Positions 59,585-64,000 of a stretch of DNA of 64,000 nt are shown here, piece after piece; position 1 is the first letter of the stretch, and each line of letters begins with the position of its first letter. A model generated the notes under the pieces. That model saw only the letters and a program-made list of their open reading frames with translations, was not told the DNA's origin and did not search any database. Source of the stretch: Shewanella livingstonensis. Its GTDB lineage: Bacteria; Pseudomonadota; Gammaproteobacteria; Enterobacterales; Shewanellaceae. The DNA lies in assembly GCF_003855395.1 (NCBI RefSeq), contig NZ_CP034015.1:2242001-2306000 (forward strand), in the 5' to 3' direction. Position numbers and translations under genes: made by a program.

Positions 59585-59878
59585 ATGGCAGTGATAACCC
59601 AATTTGTCGTGGTCAGAGAAGGGGTGGAAAAGATGACATTTATATCGAAGAAAGAGGCTGATGCCTACGATAAGATGCTTGATATTTCCGATAACCTAGT
59701 GCCATTTTTTATTAAGGCAGATCTCGGGCTTGATGAAAATAAATGCGAACAGTTAGCATTTTATCTAGCAAACAATAAAGATGAGCTTTCTAACTTGCTA
59801 AAAGGCGCAGTACAGGTTAAAAACGCTCCTACAGCTAAAACCAAAAAAACGACTGCTAAAAATACATCAGCAGAATAG
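59585..59878 (+). CDS. yebG: YebG-family SOS-induced protein
   Basis: A 97-residue cytosolic protein of unknown activity, induced by DNA damage in E. coli. M-A-V-I-T-Q-F-V-V-V-R-E-G-V-E-K-M-T-F, then K-K-E-A-D-A-Y-D-K-M-L-D matches YebG. The last 20 residues are a Lys/Thr/Ala-rich tail. GAGG lies about 8 bases before the ATG and a LexA box just upstream. Confidence 0.93.
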   Translation: MAVITQFVVVREGVEKMTFISKKEADAYDKMLDISDNLVPFFIKADLGLDENKCEQLAFYLANNKDELSNLLKGAVQVKNAPTAKTKKTTAKNTSAE

Positions 59879-59927
59879 CCGCATTAATCACTTACTATTT
59901 GAGTGAATGTTAGCTTAAGGAATAGAA

Positions 59928-60386
59928 ATGAAAACCGAATTTTACCAAACATTAAATCGTCAGGCACAAGCTTTACTTGAAGGTGAAGATGATTTGATTG
60001 CGGCAATGGCAAACTTTTCAGCATTGCTAAATGACAACTTAACCGACCTTAATTGGGCTGGTTTTTACATCAAGCGTGGTGAACAATTAGTATTAGGCCC
60101 TTTCCAAGGTAAAGTTGCTTGTACACGTATCAATATTGGTAAAGGGGTTTGTGGCACTGCCGCTGCAGAAAATAAAACTCAACGGGTGGCCGACGTTCAT
60201 CAATTTGATGGCCATATCGCATGTGATTCTGCCAGTAATTCTGAAATAGTCATCCCTGTTCTACAGAAGGGCGAAGTAGTGGCAGTGTTAGATATTGACA
60301 GCCCATTATTGAATCGCTTCGATGAAGATGATCAAATTGGTTTAGAAAACATGGTAAAAAGTTTCGAAACTTGCTTATTTGGTTAA
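59928..60386 (+). CDS. msrC: Free methionine-(R)-sulfoxide reductase (GAF domain)
   Basis: A 152-residue GAF-domain enzyme reducing free Met-R-sulfoxide. Active-site cysteines are visible in F-Q-G-K-V-A-C-T-R-I, G-V-C-G-T-A and H-I-A-C-D-S (three, as in fRMsr). S-E-I-V-I-P-V closes the GAF fold. AAGGA precedes the ATG. In E. coli the homolog (yebR) is next to letA and proQ, the same neighbourhood as here. Confidence 0.95.
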   Translation: MKTEFYQTLNRQAQALLEGEDDLIAAMANFSALLNDNLTDLNWAGFYIKRGEQLVLGPFQGKVACTRINIGKGVCGTAAAENKTQRVADVHQFDGHIACDSASNSEIVIPVLQKGEVVAVLDIDSPLLNRFDEDDQIGLENMVKSFETCLFG

Positions 60387-60662
60387 ATAGCGAACAAATT
60401 AGATTAAATCATGGTCGCATTCGCTGTCGCGGGCTTTATAATGTGCCCTATACGCATTTGTGCTGGATTTACTGATGAGTGATGATTAAGCTGACAGTAT
60501 GTTTAGTTAAATTGTTAAGGTTTGTTTCAATGACTTTAGCAAACTAGCGGATAGTGATATTTTGTATGTTGAGCCTTAACAGTAAGGTTTAATGAAAGAT
60601 GAACGACTGCATGGCAAATCTTATGCCGCACAATCAGTCCCTTTATTAACGTGGAAGTAAAA
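60387..60662. promoter_or_regulatory. Long leader of proQ
   Basis: About 275 bases without a gene between msrC and proQ. GGTTTG/CAAAC and CCTTAAC/GTAAGG form weak inverted repeats. No clear terminator after msrC. A long proQ 5' untranslated region is plausible but not shown. Confidence 0.4.
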
Positions 60663-61274
60663 ATGGAATCAACAGACAAGTTGACCGACACCAACGCAAT
60701 TTTAGCGTATTTATATGAAACCTTTCCTTCATGCTTTATTGCAGAAGGTGAAACTAAACCATTAAAAATTGGTTTATTTCAAGATTTGGCTGAACGGTTA
60801 GCTGATGATTCTAAAGTCAGTAAAACACAATTACGTGTAGCGCTTCGTCGTTACACCAGCAGCTGGCGCTATTTGAAAGGCGTTAAAGCAGGTGCAAAAC
60901 GTATTGATCTTGACGGTAATGAATGTGCTGAATTAGAACAGGAGCATATTGACCATGCTATTTTGACGCTTAAAGAAAGCCAAGATAAAGCCAAAGCAAA
61001 ACGTCAAGCCTTAGCACCTAAAAAGCCGGCCAAGAAAGTGGCACCTAAACGTGCTCCAGCCGTTAAAAAAGAACGTCCTGCACCTGTTGTGGCTCCAGTG
61101 ATTAAACTTGTGCCTGCTAAGCTTGAAGATTTAAAACAAAAACAACGTGTTAATGTTAAGTTGGGTGCTACCCCAGTACCAGGTGTTGTGACTGATATTA
61201 ATAAAGAAGATGTGCATGTTCAGTTAGATTCTGGCCTGTCCATTAAAGTACGTGCAGAGCACATACTATTATAG
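60663..61274 (+). CDS. proQ: RNA chaperone ProQ
   Basis: A 203-residue global RNA-binding protein. The N-terminal ProQ/FinO domain (about 1-115) has Y-L-Y-E-T-F-P-S-C-F and A-L-R-R-Y-T-S-S-W-R-Y-L. A basic Lys/Ala/Pro linker follows (about 115-150). The C-terminal Tudor-like domain has Q-K-Q-R-V-N-V-K-L-G. I chose ATG 60663, with GGAAG 5 bases before it, over a GTG four codons upstream. It is 21 bases before prc, and the proQ-prc pair is conserved. Confidence 0.96.
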   Translation: MESTDKLTDTNAILAYLYETFPSCFIAEGETKPLKIGLFQDLAERLADDSKVSKTQLRVALRRYTSSWRYLKGVKAGAKRIDLDGNECAELEQEHIDHAILTLKESQDKAKAKRQALAPKKPAKKVAPKRAPAVKKERPAPVVAPVIKLVPAKLEDLKQKQRVNVKLGATPVPGVVTDINKEDVHVQLDSGLSIKVRAEHILL

Positions 61275-61295
61275 AAATTTAAGGAGTACTTGTTG

Positions 61296-63347
61296 ATGCG
61301 AAAACTTACCTTGGCCGCGTCAATTGCCAGTTTATTTGTCGGCTTTTCGGCATGGGCAATTTCACCAACGATTCAAATCAGCGAGTTACCTAAACTAGCA
61401 CAAGAGCCACAGCATAAAGTGGCTAGCAAGCGAGTAACAACCTTGTTTACTCGCTCGCATTATCATCGTTTTAACCTTGATGATGCTTTCTCTGAGCAAA
61501 TATATACCCGTTTTCTTGAGCAACTTGATTATCGTCGTAATGTGCTGACTGCGGCAGACGTTGCGAGCTTTAGTCAATATCAAAACCAGTTTGATGATAT
61601 GGTCGAATCAGGTGATATTAGCCCTGCATTTACCATGTACGACCTAGTACAAAAACGTCGTTATGAGCGTTTTGCTTATGCTTTGTCTTTACTTGATAAA
61701 GAGTTTGATTTTACTAAAGCCAGTGATGCTTATGAGTTTGATCGCAAAGATGCGCAATGGCCAAAAGATGAAGCAGAAGTTAATGAACTTTGGCGTCAAC
61801 GTGTTAAATACGATGCATTAAACCTAAAATTAACGGGTAAAAAATGGCCTGAAATTGTTGAAGTGCTTGAGAAACGTTATAACAATGCTATTAAACGTTT
61901 AAGCCAAACCCAAAGCGAAGATGTGTTTCAAACGGTAATGAATGCGTTTGCTCGTAGTGTTGAGCCGCATACCAGTTATTTATCACCTCGTAATGCAGAA
62001 CGTTTCCAAATGGAAATGAATCTAAGTCTTGAGGGCATTGGAGCCGTGTTGCAAATGGATGATGACTACACTGTTATCAAAAGTTTAGTAGCAGGTGGGC
62101 CAGCAGCCAACAGCGAAAAATTATCTCCTGAAGATAAAATTGTCGGTGTTGGTCAAAAAGAAGGTGATGTTGTTGACGTTATCGGTTGGCGTTTAGATGA
62201 TGTTGTTGACTTGATTAAAGGGCCAAAAGGCAGCGAAGTCGTATTACAAATTTTACCTAAAAAAGGTGGCGCGAATGCCAAACCTTTTGAAGTGGTTATT
62301 ACCCGAGATAAAATTCGTTTAGAAGACCGTGCAGCTACCTCAAAAGTAGTTGAGCCGAAAGAAGGTCAATATGCCAATCGTAAAGTCGGGGTGATCCAAA
62401 TCCCTGGGTTTTATATGAATCTGTCGCAAGATGTGGTTAAAGAAATTGCTAAACTTGAAAAAGACAACGTTGAAGGCATTATTATTGATCTTCGTGGTAA
62501 TGGCGGCGGAGCGTTAACAGAAGCCACATTACTGACAGGCTTATTCATTGATATGGGACCGGTTGTACAAATTCGCGATGCTAATGGCGGCGTTAATCAA
62601 AACCGTGATAACGATGGAAAAAGTGCATATAACGGCCCATTAACAGTGATGGTTGATCGTTACAGTGCATCAGCATCAGAGATTTTTGCCGCAGCTTTAC
62701 AAGATTATGACCGTGCACTTATTGTGGGTGAGTCTACCTTCGGTAAAGGAACCGTTCAGCAGCATAAGAGCCTAGGTCGAATTTATGATATGTATGAAAA
62801 GCCTATTGGTCACGTACAATATACGATTGCTAAATTTTACCGTATTAATGGTGGCAGCACTCAATTAAAAGGCGTTACACCTGATGTTCGTTTTCCAAGT
62901 GCTTTAGAGGCTGGCGAATATGGCGAGTCAGAAGAAGAGAATGCTCTACCATGGGACAAGGTGCCTGTTGCTCAATACACTACCTTAGGCAATATTACGC
63001 CAATGTTGATCAGTAATCTTGATGTTAAACATCAAGAGCGTATTAGCAAGGATGTAGAGTTCAGTTACATTTACCAAGACATTACTGAATTTAAAAAACA
63101 TCATAAAGACAAAACAATATCGTTAGTTGAGAGTGAACGTTTAGCTTCTCGTGAAGATGATGATAAGCGCGCTTTAGATCGAGTAAATGCTCGTCGAGTG
63201 CACGATGGTTTAGCTATTGTTAAGTCTCTTGATGATATTGAAACAACCGATGACAGTAAGTTGCCGGATGCCTTTTTAGATGAAACTGCTTATATCACTC
63301 TTGATATGGCAGATGCAGAAAAGATAGCTAAAACAACTTCAAAGTAA
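61296..63347 (+). CDS. prc: Tail-specific periplasmic protease Prc
   Basis: A 683-residue periplasmic carboxyl-terminal processing protease. Signal peptide (about 1-21), PDZ domain (about 235-320, G-I-G-A-V-L-Q-M) and the catalytic Ser/Lys dyad in Y-S-A-S-A-S-E-I-F and S-T-F-G-K-G-T-V-Q. I chose ATG 61296, with AAGGAG 9 bases upstream, over two in-frame TTGs. It degrades mislocalised proteins and trims PBP3 in E. coli, and cleaves murein hydrolases. Confidence 0.96.
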   Translation: MRKLTLAASIASLFVGFSAWAISPTIQISELPKLAQEPQHKVASKRVTTLFTRSHYHRFNLDDAFSEQIYTRFLEQLDYRRNVLTAADVASFSQYQNQFDDMVESGDISPAFTMYDLVQKRRYERFAYALSLLDKEFDFTKASDAYEFDRKDAQWPKDEAEVNELWRQRVKYDALNLKLTGKKWPEIVEVLEKRYNNAIKRLSQTQSEDVFQTVMNAFARSVEPHTSYLSPRNAERFQMEMNLSLEGIGAVLQMDDDYTVIKSLVAGGPAANSEKLSPEDKIVGVGQKEGDVVDVIGWRLDDVVDLIKGPKGSEVVLQILPKKGGANAKPFEVVITRDKIRLEDRAATSKVVEPKEGQYANRKVGVIQIPGFYMNLSQDVVKEIAKLEKDNVEGIIIDLRGNGGGALTEATLLTGLFIDMGPVVQIRDANGGVNQNRDNDGKSAYNGPLTVMVDRYSASASEIFAAALQDYDRALIVGESTFGKGTVQQHKSLGRIYDMYEKPIGHVQYTIAKFYRINGGSTQLKGVTPDVRFPSALEAGEYGESEEENALPWDKVPVAQYTTLGNITPMLISNLDVKHQERISKDVEFSYIYQDITEFKKHHKDKTISLVESERLASREDDDKRALDRVNARRVHDGLAIVKSLDDIETTDDSKLPDAFLDETAYITLDMADAEKIAKTTSK

Positions 63348-63361
63348 TTTTTTGTTATTGT

Positions 63362-63391
63362 AAAAAAACGCGCTTAGGCGCGTTTTTTCTT
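63362..63391 (+). terminator. Terminator of proQ-prc
   Basis: AAAAAAACGCGC, 4-base loop, GCGCGTTTTTT: a perfect G+C core and T-run, 15 bases after the prc stop. Confidence 0.93.
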
Positions 63392-63548
63392 AATCATAAT
63401 AACTAACCTCAGTAGGTCTGACATTGTTTTTTAGCCCTACTTATTCATCTCTTAATCCGAGTGAGGTTAACTAAAAATAATACCAGTTCGATACAATGCA
63501 CACGAAAACTTATCCGCACTGGTATTAGTATCATTCAAAGGATCCTGT

Positions 63549-64000
63549 ATGAACCAAGCGCAAGAAAAACACCTAAAAGATTATACCAAGCCTGCATTCA
63601 CTATTTCCCATGTAGATTTGAACGTTATTCTTGATGGAAAAAATACCAAAGTGACAGCCATTAGTAAGGTTATTCGTAATGGTGAACATCAGCATGATTT
63701 AGTGCTTGATGGTGAACAACTTTCGCTTAGTTCAGTCAAGCTTAATGGCTCGGCGGCTAACTATCGTCAGCATGATAGCCAACTAATGATTAGCACTGAC
63801 CAAAATGAGTTTGAATTAGAGGTGGTTACGTCACTTGACCCTGAGGCTAACTCTAGCCTTGAAGGCCTTTTTATGTCAGACGGCGCTTATTGTACTCAGT
63901 GTGAAGCTGAAGGATTTCGCCGCATTACGTACTTCTTAGATAGACCCGATGTTCTGGCTATTTATAGTGTCCGCATTGAAGCGGATAAACATGCCTTTCC
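63549..64000 (+). CDS. pepN: Aminopeptidase N, N-terminal part (3' end outside window)
   Basis: First 150 residues of PepN, an M1 zinc aminopeptidase. K-H-L-K-D-Y-T-K-P-A-F-T-I, then the beta-sandwich domain and S-D-G-A-Y-C-T-Q-C-E-A-E-G-F-R-R-I-T-Y match the family. The zinc site lies further downstream, outside the window. GGATCC lies 6 bases before the ATG. The prc-pepN order and an inverted repeat upstream (AATACCAGT / ACTGGTATT, about 63480-63530) are noted. Confidence 0.93.
   Translation, partial: MNQAQEKHLKDYTKPAFTISHVDLNVILDGKNTKVTAISKVIRNGEHQHDLVLDGEQLSLSSVKLNGSAANYRQHDSQLMISTDQNEFELEVVTSLDPEANSSLEGLFMSDGAYCTQCEAEGFRRITYFLDRPDVLAIYSVRIEADKHAF

Overview
The window looks like a chromosomal segment of a Shewanella-type gammaproteobacterium. 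The gene content and order support this: cspD/clpS/clpA, aat-bpt-infA, metG facing apbC, udk-dcd, pabC-mltG-tmk-holB-pilZ-tatD, letAB facing yebG-msrC-proQ-prc-pepN, a monomeric isocitrate dehydrogenase, a leucine dehydrogenase, and a 259-bp inverted-repeat element of a kind I recall from Shewanella intergenic regions. The DNA is AT-rich (judged by eye). I found no rRNA or tRNA genes and no CRISPR array.

Positions 1-11,100 are accessory. After the tail of a DUF1285 gene and a decayed MarR regulator comes an orphan SOS (LexA) box, then a cluster of attC-like sites (about 1235-9436) separating small orphan genes. No integron integrase lies in the window, so this reads as a CALIN, an integron cassette cluster lacking its integrase. 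Three elements have invaded it: a full-length group II intron with an intact reverse transcriptase, inserted exactly at the GCGTTA end of an attC; an IS91-like element that pairs a tyrosine recombinase with a frameshifted HUH/Y2 transposase; and a second, decaying group II intron on the minus strand beside another attC. A REP-type transposase remnant and a 16-bp tandem repeat close the region.

Positions 11,100-30,300 are mixed housekeeping and niche genes. They include SirB2, a NUDIX hydrolase, a MocA-type oxidoreductase with a small monooxygenase under a divergent LysR regulator, and a four-gene operon of two half-size DUF1538 membrane proteins, a PII-like protein and a CBS-domain protein. 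Next come a soluble TonB-C-terminal-domain protein, an ornithine-lipid-type bifunctional acyltransferase next to an LpxH-like phosphoesterase, leucine dehydrogenase, and the roxA-purB-hflD-mnmA-nudJ-rluE run.

Positions 30,300-64,000 are core genome: icd, protein quality control (ClpS/ClpA, aat and bpt of the N-end rule), infA, a Nif3-like protein, a KefB-type antiporter, metG, apbC and nucleotide metabolism genes. A tightly overlapping pabC-mltG-tmk-holB-pilZ-tatD cluster follows. Then come rsmF, an SpmA-SpmB fusion, a LetB protein with LetA split into two genes, LexA-controlled yebG, msrC, proQ, prc and the start of pepN. Aat, Bpt and ClpS-ClpA together form a nearly complete bacterial N-degron pathway within 5 kb.

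The most unusual parts are the intron-invaded cassette cluster and the DUF1538/PII/CBS operon, whose function I cannot name from sequence.
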